DNA from: an uncultured Opitutaceae bacterium
GTDB taxonomy: Bacteria > Verrucomicrobiota > Verrucomicrobiia > Opitutales > Opitutaceae
NCBI GenBank assembly: GCA_937958045.1
Contig: CALFXL010000066.1
Span: 1-64,000, forward strand
Direction: 5' to 3'
Length of the DNA: 64,000 bases
Part shown: positions 17,512 to 25,233 of the stretch, in pieces
Layout of the letters: every line of letters begins with the position of its first letter
Position numbering within the stretch: position 1 is the first letter of the stretch
The notes under the pieces: model-generated
What the model saw: the letters and a program-made list of their open reading frames with translations, nothing else
Databases searched by the model: none
What the model was told of the DNA's origin: nothing
Made by a program: the position numbers and the translations under genes

Positions 17512-17919
17512 TCAATCGAGCGTCGTGGTCACAGTCACATTTCCTTTCGTCGCCTTCGTGTATGCGCAGATCGTGTGAGCTTTGTTCACCACATGACGCG
17601 CTTTCGCTTCATCCAAATCGGGAATGCTCACGCGCAGCTCGACCGCAAACGGCTGGGCCGCGCCCGGCTGCAATTGCACGCGCGCGGTCACCGTGATGCC
17701 GTCATCCGCATATCCCGATTCCTTCGCGAAGTATTTCACCGCGCCATTGAAACACGCCGCCCACGCCGCTCCGAACAAATGCTCCGGCGTGAGTCCCTGC
17801 GGGTTCTTCGGAGAGGGCTCTTTGAATTTCAGCGAGAAGCCTTCTTCGGCCGTTGCGACGGATCCAGTGCGGCCGCCTTGTGAGATCGATTCAGCGATAG
17901 GAGGGAGTGAATTGCTCAT
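17512..17919 (-). CDS. Organic hydroperoxide resistance protein (OsmC/Ohr family)
   Basis: A 135-residue OsmC-fold peroxidase. The two redox cysteines are Cys56 in LFGAAWAACFNGA and Cys118 in KAHTICAYT, the pattern of Ohr rather than of generic OsmC. GRTGSVATAEEGFSLKF near the N-terminus and TPEHLFGAAWAAC are family blocks. Ohr reduces organic hydroperoxides in the cytosol with lipoyl-dependent recycling. The gene is divergent from glcD; the 265 bases between them hold no other recognised feature. Confidence 0.9.
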   Translation of the reverse strand: MSNSLPPIAESISQGGRTGSVATAEEGFSLKFKEPSPKNPQGLTPEHLFGAAWAACFNGAVKYFAKESGYADDGITVTARVQLQPGAAQPFAVELRVSIPDLDEAKARHVVNKAHTICAYTKATKGNVTVTTTLD

Positions 17920-18184
17920 AAGTTATTGGGTTCGCGGACCGGCGGCGCGCCGGCCCCGTCGCATTAAACCAACATTCGCGCGGAAGTCGAAAACCGCCCA
18001 AAATTCAGCGCCGGATATGGGAAAATTTCCCACCGCCCGCTCCGACTCCCGCCCGCGCGCGCCTGCGCTGTCATGTGCAGACTCGCCTCGCGCCGCGCAT
18101 CCTGTCATCCACCGCGCCCGCTCTGCGCTTCCCAGCCCGCGCAGAATGACTCAACCTGCGCTTTCCCGCTTAGCCTCCCCTTTC

Positions 18185-19564
18185 ATGACTCCGCTCGAGA
18201 CCGCCCTCAAAAATTTGCTCGGAGAAAAAAACGTCCTCACCGCCCGCGAAGACCTTATCCCTTACGCCTTCGATGGCACCGCCGCCTTGAAGCGCATGCC
18301 GCGCGCCGTGGTATTTCCCGCAAATGCCGGCGAGGTCTCGGCGATCCTCAAGCTCGCTCGCGAATACAGGACGCCGATCGTCACCCGCGGATCCGGCACC
18401 GGCCTCAGCGGCGGCAGCGTGCCCGTCGAGCAATCGCTCGTGCTCTGTCTCACGCGCATGAATCGTATCCTGGAATTGGATACGCGCAATCTCACCCTGC
18501 TCGCCGAACCCGGCGTGATCACACAGACGATTTTCGAGACCGCGGAGGCCGCCGGTCTGTTTTATCCGCCCGATCCCGGCTCGATGAAAATCTCCACCAT
18601 CGGCGGCAATGTCGCCGAAAACTCCGGCGGACTCCGCGGCCTCAAATACGGCGTCACGCGCGATTACGTCATGGGCCTAGAGGTCGTTCTCGCCGACGGC
18701 TCGATCTGCTGGCTCGGCTCCAAATGCGTGAAAGACGTCGCCGGCTACAATCTGCGCGACTTGTTCATCGGCAGCGAGGGCACGCTCGGCGTCATCACCA
18801 AGGTGTTGCTCAAGCTCCTGCCCAAGCCCGCCGCTCGCCAGACGCTGCTCGCGACCTTTGCGCAGATGGATGCCGCCGCCGAAACCGTTTCCGCGATCGT
18901 CGCCGCCAAGATCATTCCCTGCACGCTCGAGTTTCTCGATCGGAAAACCATCACCTGCGTCGAAGCCTTCGCGCACGTCGGTCTGCCGAACGACGCCGAA
19001 GCGCTTCTGCTCATCGAAACGGATGGACATCCCTCCGCCGCGGCCGACGAAGCCGCGCGCATCGAAGAACTCGCGCGTATCCACGGTGCCACTACCGTTC
19101 GTCGTGCACGCGATACCGCGGAAGCCATTCAACTCGCGACCGCCCGCCGCAGCGCCTTTTCCGCCCTCGCCCGTCGACGTCCCACGACGATTCTCGAAGA
19201 TGTCACCGTCCCGCGCAGCGAACTCGCCAAGATGATCCGCACCGTCGAGGAAATCGCCGCACGTCACGCGCTCGACATCGCCGTCTTCGGCCATTTCGGC
19301 GACGGCAACCTGCACCCCACGATCCTCACCGACGAACGCGACGCCGCGGAAATGCACCGCGTCGAAATCGCCCTGAAAGACATCGTCGACGCCGCCCTCG
19401 CCCTCGGCGGCACCATCACCGGCGAACACGGCGTCGGCCTCGCGAAGAAGCCCTTTTTGAAACAACAACTCGGCGACGCCAGCTACGCATTACTGCAAGC
19501 CATCAAACACACCCTCGATCCCGACGGTTTGTTGAATCCTGGGAAGATCTTCGATCCACGCTAA
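18185..19564 (+). CDS. glcD: Glycolate oxidase FAD-linked subunit
   Basis: A 459-residue FAD-binding PCMH oxidase. The FAD motif is TPIVTRGSGTGLSGGSVP, followed by EPGVITQTIFETAE, YPPDPGSMKISTIGGNVAEN and GLKYGVTRDYVMGLEVV. The C-terminal cap ends with HFGDGNLHPTIL and GTITGEHGVGLAKKPFL, all standard for GlcD and D-lactate dehydrogenases. With GlcF it oxidises glycolate to glyoxylate at the membrane. Start at 18185 (MTPLETALKN) matches the family; 18146 is an in-frame alternative. The operon with glcF is interrupted by the four-helix-bundle gene. It contains a perfect 19-bp palindrome (18465-18483) and a related one at 19077-19095. Confidence 0.92.
   Translation: MTPLETALKNLLGEKNVLTAREDLIPYAFDGTAALKRMPRAVVFPANAGEVSAILKLAREYRTPIVTRGSGTGLSGGSVPVEQSLVLCLTRMNRILELDTRNLTLLAEPGVITQTIFETAEAAGLFYPPDPGSMKISTIGGNVAENSGGLRGLKYGVTRDYVMGLEVVLADGSICWLGSKCVKDVAGYNLRDLFIGSEGTLGVITKVLLKLLPKPAARQTLLATFAQMDAAAETVSAIVAAKIIPCTLEFLDRKTITCVEAFAHVGLPNDAEALLLIETDGHPSAAADEAARIEELARIHGATTVRRARDTAEAIQLATARRSAFSALARRRPTTILEDVTVPRSELAKMIRTVEEIAARHALDIAVFGHFGDGNLHPTILTDERDAAEMHRVEIALKDIVDAALALGGTITGEHGVGLAKKPFLKQQLGDASYALLQAIKHTLDPDGLLNPGKIFDPR
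18465..18483. repeat. 19-bp dispersed palindrome, perfect copy in glcD
   Basis: GTATCC-TGGAATT-GGATAC, perfect 6-bp arms with a 7-base spacer. It is one of about 26 sites of the same geometry in the window. It is read here as amino acids RILELDT. Confidence 0.7.
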
Positions 19565-19573
19565 CCGACTGTT

Positions 19574-20021
19574 AGAACACCCAACGCTCAACGCCCAACG
19601 TCCAACGCTCAATGCGCAACCCCAAATTCGATCTCGAGGAGCGCCTTCTCGCGTTCTCTGTCCGCGTCATTCGCGTTACCGAATCGATGAAACGTTCACG
19701 TGCCGCCAACCATAGCAGCGATCAGTTACTTCGCGCCGGCACGTATCCCTACGGCAATCGCGGCGAAGCCGAAGGTACGGAGTCGCGCAACGAGTTCATT
19801 CATAAACTGAAGATCTGCTATGAAAAGCTCCGCGAATCTCGTCGCTGGCTTAAGCTCGTTCAAAGAGCTTCCCTCATCACCAAACCCGACCACGTGGACG
19901 GCCTTATCGCAGAGGCCGACGAACGAGTTCGTATCTTTGCGTCAAGCATTCGCACGGCACAGAGCAATGGAGGCACCACCACTTGAGCGTTAAAAGTTCA
20001 GTGTTGAGCGTTGAGCGTTCT
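19574..20021. mobile_element. Putative four-helix-bundle cassette with 39-bp terminal inverted repeats
   Basis: The 39 bases at 19574-19612 and the reverse complement of 19983-20021 agree at 31 of 39 positions, with seven-base word AACGCTC / GAGCGTT repeated two or three times in each arm. The arms enclose exactly one gene, whose ATG begins on the last base of the left arm and whose TGA lies within the first four bases of the right arm. The unit sits between glcD and glcF, which are normally adjacent. No target-site duplication could be identified. Mobility is inferred from structure and position; no transposase is encoded. Confidence 0.65.
19612..19986 (+). CDS. Four-helix-bundle protein (S23/IVS-type)
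   Basis: A 124-residue protein with the typical sequence LEERLLAFSVRVIRVTESM, NHSSDQLLRAGTYPYGNRGEAEGTESRNEFIHKLKICYEKLRES and RWLKLVQRA. This is the four-helix-bundle family first seen in intervening sequences of 23S rRNA genes, related to the Avd accessory protein of diversity-generating retroelements; those relatives bind nucleic acid or reverse transcriptase. Role here is unknown. It lies between glcD and glcF, flanked by 39-bp inverted repeats that contain both its start and stop codons. Its stop overlaps the TTG at which glcF can start. Confidence 0.88.
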   Translation: MRNPKFDLEERLLAFSVRVIRVTESMKRSRAANHSSDQLLRAGTYPYGNRGEAEGTESRNEFIHKLKICYEKLRESRRWLKLVQRASLITKPDHVDGLIAEADERVRIFASSIRTAQSNGGTTT

Positions 20022-21383
20022 CCGAGCGTGGGCGCGGCCAGTCCACTCGGCTCGCTAGATTACTCGATCCTTCAGCAGTGCATGCACTGTGGCATGTGCC
20101 TGCCTTCCTGCCCGACGTTTGCCGAGACGGGCCTGGAGCGAAACTCGCCGCGCGGACGCATCTCGCTCATGCGCGCGGTGGCGGATGGCGATCTCGGCAC
20201 GACTCCCGCCTTTGCCGAAGAGATGAGCTACTGCCTCGGTTGTCTCGCGTGCACCAGCGCCTGCCCGGCCGGCGTGGATTACGCCAACCTGCTCGAGCAC
20301 GCTCGCGCTCACGTGGAGCAAAGCGGCATCGTGAAAACCCGTCGCCGCGACTTCGTTCGCTGGCTCACCATGAAGCAGCTCTTCATGAAGCCGCGCCTCC
20401 TGCGCTCCGCGGGGCGCCTGCTCTGGATTTATCAAGCGAGCGGGCTCCAAACCGCGGTCCGCAGACTGCGCCTCACGCGACTGCTTCCGAAGTCGTTGCG
20501 CGTCGCCGAACCATCGACACCGACGATTCGACGGCACTTCTCCGACGCACTCATTCGCGAAGTCGAAACACCCGCGGCCAGCACGCATCCGCTGCCGCGT
20601 CGCCGCGTGCTTCTGCTCACCGGCTGCGTGCAAGACATCGCGTTCTCCGACATCAATCGCGCAACCGCCGACGTATTGCTCGCGAACAACTGCGAAGTCG
20701 TCACGCCTCGCGCGCAATCCTGCTGCGGATCGCTCCACGCGCACAACGGCGAGATCGAACTCGCGCGCACGCTCGCACGACGTCAGCTCGACGCCATCAA
20801 TCCGTCCGACTTCGACGCGATCATCTCCAACGCCGGCGGTTGCGGTTCACATCTTCGCCATTACGACCGCCTGCTCGCCGACGATCCTCGGTACGCGGCG
20901 CGTGCGACCGAGTGGTCGCACAAACTCCGCGACATCTCCGAATGGCTGGTCGAAATCGGTTTTCGTCCGCCGCGCCCGCCTGCATGTAGTGGAAAAACAA
21001 CTACGCCAACAAAGGTCACTTATCACGATTCCTGTCACCTTTGCCACGGACAGAAAGTTTCCGCGCAACCGCGCGCTCTGCTCAAAGCGATCCCCGGCAT
21101 CGAGCTGCGCGAGGCGACGGAAGCGTCGTGGTGCTGCGGCAGCGCGGGCATCTATTCGCTCACTCATCCCTCGACGGCGAACTGGTTGCGCGAGCGAAAA
21201 CTCGCACATCTGCACGCCACGGAGGCGGAAACCGTCGCCGTCGCGAATCCCGGCTGCTCGCTACATCTGCAAGCCGGCGAAGCCGGACGAGACCGTTCGC
21301 TCACGTTTGAGCATCCGGTGGTCCTGCTCGCTCGCGCTTACGCAGCCGAAGCGCCGGTTGACGCCACGGAGCCTAGGGATTAG
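19983..21383 (+). CDS. glcF: Glycolate oxidase iron-sulfur subunit
   Basis: About 466 residues from the TTG at 19983, or 451 from the GTG at 20028. Two 4Fe-4S motifs are present: CMHCGMCLPSCP and CLGCLACTSACP. Two cysteine-rich CCG domains follow (SCCGSLHAHNGE and SWCCGSAGIYSL). This is the electron-transfer subunit of glycolate oxidase. The original start appears lost: any start upstream of the first Fe-S motif uses sequence from the right repeat arm, so residues 2-13 (SVKSSVLSVERS) would be repeat-derived. A copy of the 19-bp palindrome encodes CSGKTTT between two conserved blocks (20986-21004), and another begins at the stop codon. Confidence 0.9.
   Translation: MSVKSSVLSVERSPSVGAASPLGSLDYSILQQCMHCGMCLPSCPTFAETGLERNSPRGRISLMRAVADGDLGTTPAFAEEMSYCLGCLACTSACPAGVDYANLLEHARAHVEQSGIVKTRRRDFVRWLTMKQLFMKPRLLRSAGRLLWIYQASGLQTAVRRLRLTRLLPKSLRVAEPSTPTIRRHFSDALIREVETPAASTHPLPRRRVLLLTGCVQDIAFSDINRATADVLLANNCEVVTPRAQSCCGSLHAHNGEIELARTLARRQLDAINPSDFDAIISNAGGCGSHLRHYDRLLADDPRYAARATEWSHKLRDISEWLVEIGFRPPRPPACSGKTTTPTKVTYHDSCHLCHGQKVSAQPRALLKAIPGIELREATEASWCCGSAGIYSLTHPSTANWLRERKLAHLHATEAETVAVANPGCSLHLQAGEAGRDRSLTFEHPVVLLARAYAAEAPVDATEPRD
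20986..21004. repeat. 19-bp dispersed palindrome, GTAGTG type, in glcF
   Basis: GTAGTG-GAAAAAC-AACTAC. It differs by one base from the copy at 34833-34851 in a glycosyltransferase gene, but is read in a different frame there. It encodes residues between FRPPRPPA and KVTYHDSCH. Confidence 0.6.
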
Positions 21384-21401
21384 TATTCAACAACTGGATA
21401 C
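21383..21401. repeat. 19-bp dispersed palindrome at the glcF stop codon
   Basis: GTATTC-AACAACT-GGATAC. Its first base is the last base of the glcF TAG stop codon. One G-T wobble in the stem. It may also help end the transcript. Confidence 0.6.
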
Positions 21402-21415
21402 ACTATCCCGGCCCG

Positions 21416-21883
21416 TCAGCGGATTTCCGGAAACTGCTCGCGAATGATCGCCAGCGCAGGTTTGTGCAGTCCCGACGAACTCCAGCAGTGCGCTTCCTTC
21501 AGGTAGCAGCGAATGCCCGCGTCGAAGAGCGAAAACATCACGCCGAGCACACACGCATCCGTATCGAGTCCGCACACGGTCACGCGCGTGATTCTTTTCT
21601 GTTTCAATCGACGAATATGCGCCGCGGTGAGCCCATAACCGGTTTTATCGATCACGATATCGCCGCGTTGCGGCGGAATTATCAGCTCCGTGTCTTCCGA
21701 TCCGGGGAGGCAGCTCCGTTGCTTTAACACCGTTCGAAACAACGAGTCCTTCGGATTGATGAATCGCGTGTATACGCGTCGAGAAAAACGCCGCGAGTAT
21801 TGCTCGAGTTTCTTCACAAACGCGGCAGGTGGCTCGAAAGCCTTCTGCACGTCCACGATCATAAGCGCATGGTGAGGTGACAT
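21416..21883 (-). CDS. Isochorismatase-like cysteine hydrolase
   Basis: A 155-residue protein of the isochorismatase/nicotinamidase superfamily. The triad is Asp11 in ALMIVDVQKAF, Lys80 in VIDKTGYG and Cys111 in VCGLDTDACVLGV. Members hydrolyse nicotinamide, isochorismate, N-carbamoyl compounds and others; the substrate cannot be assigned. The ATG at 21883 (MSPHHALMI) was preferred to one at 21931 because it starts right at the first beta strand. Convergent with glcF. Confidence 0.85.
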   Translation of the reverse strand: MSPHHALMIVDVQKAFEPPAAFVKKLEQYSRRFSRRVYTRFINPKDSLFRTVLKQRSCLPGSEDTELIIPPQRGDIVIDKTGYGLTAAHIRRLKQKRITRVTVCGLDTDACVLGVMFSLFDAGIRCYLKEAHCWSSSGLHKPALAIIREQFPEIR

Positions 21884-21946
21884 GCGCCAGACTAGCGAAA
21901 AGCGCGCGATTTTCCAGCGAGGCCGATCCACCGAATCCCGCAGCGC

Positions 21947-22753
21947 TCAACGCGATGCCGCTTCGAGAAGCTCCAGCCAGCGCTTCCACGCTTGCTCATA
22001 TGCGGCGCGATTTGCGGGCATGGGATTTGCCTCTTCTCCCAATCGCATGAAGGCATGGCCGGCGCCGTCATAGATGACTGGCTCAAAGGTTTTATTCGCC
22101 GCTTTCATCGCTGCTTCGGTCTTCCCCAGGGTGGAGTTTACCCGGGCATCATTTCCGCCGTAGAACCCATGCACGGCACAGGGAATTTCTGCCACTCGCG
22201 CCAGCGCGGCATCCGATGCGGAACCATAAAACACATACGCGCCGACGAGATCGCGGCGGGCCACGACAAAATTCCACACGGTCGAGCCGCCCCAACAATA
22301 ACCACCCACCATCAACTTGCCGTTGAAAGACGGAATCGTCTTCGCGTACTCCGCGACCGCGTGCAGATCGGTGACCACGTCCTCGGTTTTGAGACGTCCG
22401 ATCGCCTCGCGCGCGGCATCGCCCGACGCGAAGTCCTTGGTGCGTCCGCCGCCCGGCGCGTGACCCGACAGCAGATCGGGCGCGAGCACGAGATAACCTT
22501 CACCCGCGAGTTTATCCGCCGTCGCCCGCAGCCAGTCGTTCAAGCCGCGATTTTCGTGGATCAGAATAACCGCGGCGGTTTTGTCGTGCTTTTCTGGATA
22601 CGCGACGAAGATGTGCAGCGGACGCCCCGCACCGGGCACTTCCACCCATTCGTGATGGCGCGGCGAGGCTTCAAGACGTTCCAAGGGCGATGACTGGGCG
22701 GAAACGACCGACGTCAGCAAGCAGCAGGCGAAAAATAAGCGAAGCGTTTTCAT
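21947..22753 (-). CDS. Secreted dienelactone hydrolase family protein
   Basis: A 268-residue protein with a signal peptide (MKTLRLFFACCLLTSVVSAQ). The dienelactone-hydrolase fold is shown by AVILIHENRGLNDWLR, Cys153 in GGYCWGGSTVW, Asp202 in FYGGNDARVN and His233 in DGAGHAFMR, a complete triad with a Cys nucleophile. The substrate outside the cytoplasm is unknown. The ATG at 22753 gives a proper signal peptide; a longer frame to 22834 would overlap the next gene. A variant 19-bp palindrome lies at 22583-22601. Confidence 0.87.
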   Translation of the reverse strand: MKTLRLFFACCLLTSVVSAQSSPLERLEASPRHHEWVEVPGAGRPLHIFVAYPEKHDKTAAVILIHENRGLNDWLRATADKLAGEGYLVLAPDLLSGHAPGGGRTKDFASGDAAREAIGRLKTEDVVTDLHAVAEYAKTIPSFNGKLMVGGYCWGGSTVWNFVVARRDLVGAYVFYGSASDAALARVAEIPCAVHGFYGGNDARVNSTLGKTEAAMKAANKTFEPVIYDGAGHAFMRLGEEANPMPANRAAYEQAWKRWLELLEAASR

Positions 22754-22821
22754 GGGGTGACAGGGGTTGCGGGCAGCAAATCCGTCACGCCGACTCCCGC
22801 AAATCGGAACTAGTCTTGCCG

Positions 22822-23475
22822 TCAGAATCGCCAATGCACGCCGATCATCGGTCCCAGCGAGTTGATGCCAGGATTCACCTTATCGAGACCGGTGTTGGAA
22901 ATGTGCTGGAAATACGCGCCTACGTTCAGCGCGAGTCCGCTGCGCGTTTGGAACCGACTGCCCGCGTACACAAACCAGTGGAAGTTCAGGTCCTGCCCTT
23001 GCGCGCCTTCCACATCGTAGCCGCGACTATCCATCAGCCCCATGCCGCCGCCGCTGGAGAGGAAAAACGCCTGCGTGCGGGCGGCGTTCCAGTACTCGAG
23101 AAGCCCCGACGCCGAGGCGCCGACAAAATGCGTCTCCGGCCCTTTCGCGAACGGTTCAAGCAACGCACTGAAACGCGAGCGCATCACCAGGGTCCGTCCC
23201 AGGATCTCGCGCCGACTGACCGCGGGCGTCTTCCACGTAAGCAGTTGCGGCAGGATCACGTAATCGAGCTGCGATCCGCCACCGCCTACTCGCCACAACG
23301 CGCCCGACTCGATGCCGAACTCCCATGTATCCATTGGATCGATACGCTCTTCCTCGGCCGCGCGCAGCCCCGCAGCCGGCAACGTCAGGAGAAACGCGCA
23401 GAACAAAACAATGAATCCCCGGCGCGGACGCGTATTCGCGCGACACACCAGTGTGTCGTTGAATGCTGGATACAT
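22822..23475 (-). CDS. PagL-like lipid A deacylase (acyloxyacyl hydrolase)
   Basis: A 217-residue outer-membrane beta-barrel candidate. After a signal peptide (hydrophobic FIVLFCAFLLTLPAAGLRA) come amphipathic strands, and near the C-terminus the PagL catalytic region FQHISNTGLDKVNPGINSLG with His191 and Ser193, ending in an aromatic HWRF as expected for an outer-membrane protein. PagL removes the 3-O acyl chain of lipid A. The start at 23475 follows the Na/Pi gene stop at 23498 closely, suggesting cotranscription; an alternative ATG at 23523 would overlap it. Confidence 0.75.
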   Translation of the reverse strand: MYPAFNDTLVCRANTRPRRGFIVLFCAFLLTLPAAGLRAAEEERIDPMDTWEFGIESGALWRVGGGGSQLDYVILPQLLTWKTPAVSRREILGRTLVMRSRFSALLEPFAKGPETHFVGASASGLLEYWNAARTQAFFLSSGGGMGLMDSRGYDVEGAQGQDLNFHWFVYAGSRFQTRSGLALNVGAYFQHISNTGLDKVNPGINSLGPMIGVHWRF

Positions 23476-23497
23476 GAAAGCGGACAATGACGGCGCG

Positions 23498-25126
23498 TCA
23501 GGTCGCATCACGATCGGATCCATCGCCCACGAACGTGTGGCCGATCGTATTGAGCAAACCACTGATACGGCGCAGCGCGTTGACCATGTCGATGAAACGC
23601 GAGCTTGCCTCGAGCGCATTGCTGTCGGAGCGAGGATTGAGGCGTTGATAGTGCCGTTTCTGCGCCTCGATGCACCATTCCTTCAACTGCACGCCGTCTT
23701 TCAGAAACTCCTCGGCCATGTCGCGATCGCGGGTCGCGAGCACATTTATCGCGGCGTCGAAACGGCGCAGCACGCGATCGTAGAAATCGAACAAGTCCGC
23801 ACGATCTTCCGGAGAAAGTTCACGCGGATCCTGCACCTGCTTCAGCACGTAACCGCAGATAATTTTGTCCACGATATCACCCACGCCTTCGAGCTGGCTC
23901 GCGAAGTTGAGTAGACCAAATTGCAGGCGGCTTTCGTGCGGCGTCAGTTGGTCGGCGCGCAGCTGACTGAGGTAATGTTTGATCCCCGTGTGCAGCTCGT
24001 CCACGCGATCGTCGTGTTTCTCGATAGTGCGCGCGAGATCCAGATTCGGTTTCTCGATGGCGCGGCGTCCGCCTTCGAGCATGAGGCGCACTTCGTCGGC
24101 GAGCGCGAGCGTTTCGCGCGTGGCACTCGCGAGCGCAAACATCGGCACGCTCAGCGCGGACGGATCGAGATGGGTGACCGCGGGACGCAGCACCGCTTCC
24201 TCCGCCTGCGTGGCTCGCATGATTTTTTCCAGCCAGCGCCCGATGACACCGCCCAACGCCACGCCGGTGATCACCGCAAGAACGTTGAACGCTGTGTGCA
24301 AATTCGCGCCCTGGCGGCCCGTGTCGCCCGGCGTGTCCGCGACGAAGTTCATCAACGGTTCGAAAAATATCAGCGCGAGCAGCACCAGCGCGCATTTCAC
24401 CACGAGATTCGCGATCGCCAGCGCGCGTCCGGGCGGCGACGGGAAACCCGCCATCAAGCACGTGAGGCCGATCCCGAGATTGGTGCCGAGCACAATCGGA
24501 ATCATCAGCTCGAGCGAAGCTTTGCCTGTCGTCGCAAACGCCAGCGCGAGACCGATCACCGCCGTCGAGCTCTGCGCAAACAGCGCCAATACCGCCGCAA
24601 AAATCACCAGCAGGATCCGGTGATTCTGCAGCAGCTCGAGAATCGTCATGAACTCCGGATCGCCCGCGAGCACACGCGCGGAGGCGCCGATGATCGACAT
24701 CGCGAGGAAGATGAAGCCCAAACCGAGCAACGACTGGCCCACGCCTTTGATCGTTTCCGAACGGAAAAATTGAAACGCCGCGAAACCCACCACCAGGAAC
24801 CACGAATAATAGTCGAACACGCGCAGCGCCATGAGCTGCACCGTGACGGTGATGCCGGCATTTGCGCCGAGGAGAAACGCCAGCGAACTCTCGCGCGACA
24901 GCTCGCCCGTTCTCACCAGTTGCAGCGTCAGCAAAGTCTGCGCGGTCGATGACGGCGCCACCGTGCCGAAACTCAGCCCGGCGATCACCGCCTTCACAGG
25001 ACTCTGCGACATCCGCTTCAGCCAGCTGTGCAAGCCGAAGCCGAGCAGTCGCTCCAGACCTTTCCGAAGATAGCGGATGCCAAAAAGGATAAGGGCGATG
25101 CCGCCGACGATGTTGAGAAGCACCAT
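23498..25126 (-). CDS. Na/Pi cotransporter family protein with PhoU-like domain
   Basis: A 542-residue inner-membrane protein. The first 320 residues carry the inverted Na/Pi-cotransporter repeat with its two QSSTA-type motifs (FGTVAPSSTAQTLLTLQ and LALFAQSSTAVIGLALAF) and GANAGITVTVQ / GTNLGIGLTC. Residues about 350-530 form a PhoU-like helical domain (FALASATRETLALADEVRLML, HDDRVDELHTGIKHYLSQL). The family imports or exports phosphate with sodium. Start at 25126 (MVLLNIVGG) puts the first helix at the N-terminus. It precedes the PagL gene on the same strand by 22 bases. Confidence 0.9.
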   Translation of the reverse strand: MVLLNIVGGIALILFGIRYLRKGLERLLGFGLHSWLKRMSQSPVKAVIAGLSFGTVAPSSTAQTLLTLQLVRTGELSRESSLAFLLGANAGITVTVQLMALRVFDYYSWFLVVGFAAFQFFRSETIKGVGQSLLGLGFIFLAMSIIGASARVLAGDPEFMTILELLQNHRILLVIFAAVLALFAQSSTAVIGLALAFATTGKASLELMIPIVLGTNLGIGLTCLMAGFPSPPGRALAIANLVVKCALVLLALIFFEPLMNFVADTPGDTGRQGANLHTAFNVLAVITGVALGGVIGRWLEKIMRATQAEEAVLRPAVTHLDPSALSVPMFALASATRETLALADEVRLMLEGGRRAIEKPNLDLARTIEKHDDRVDELHTGIKHYLSQLRADQLTPHESRLQFGLLNFASQLEGVGDIVDKIICGYVLKQVQDPRELSPEDRADLFDFYDRVLRRFDAAINVLATRDRDMAEEFLKDGVQLKEWCIEAQKRHYQRLNPRSDSNALEASSRFIDMVNALRRISGLLNTIGHTFVGDGSDRDAT

Positions 25127-25233
25127 GACGCGTTGCTGGCTATCCAGCCGCGACTTTCCCGCAAGAGCAACCTGATCCTCATTGGCCCGCGATCTCCCTT
25201 GTCGCCGCGCCCGCGCCCCACTCTGCTGTGCGC

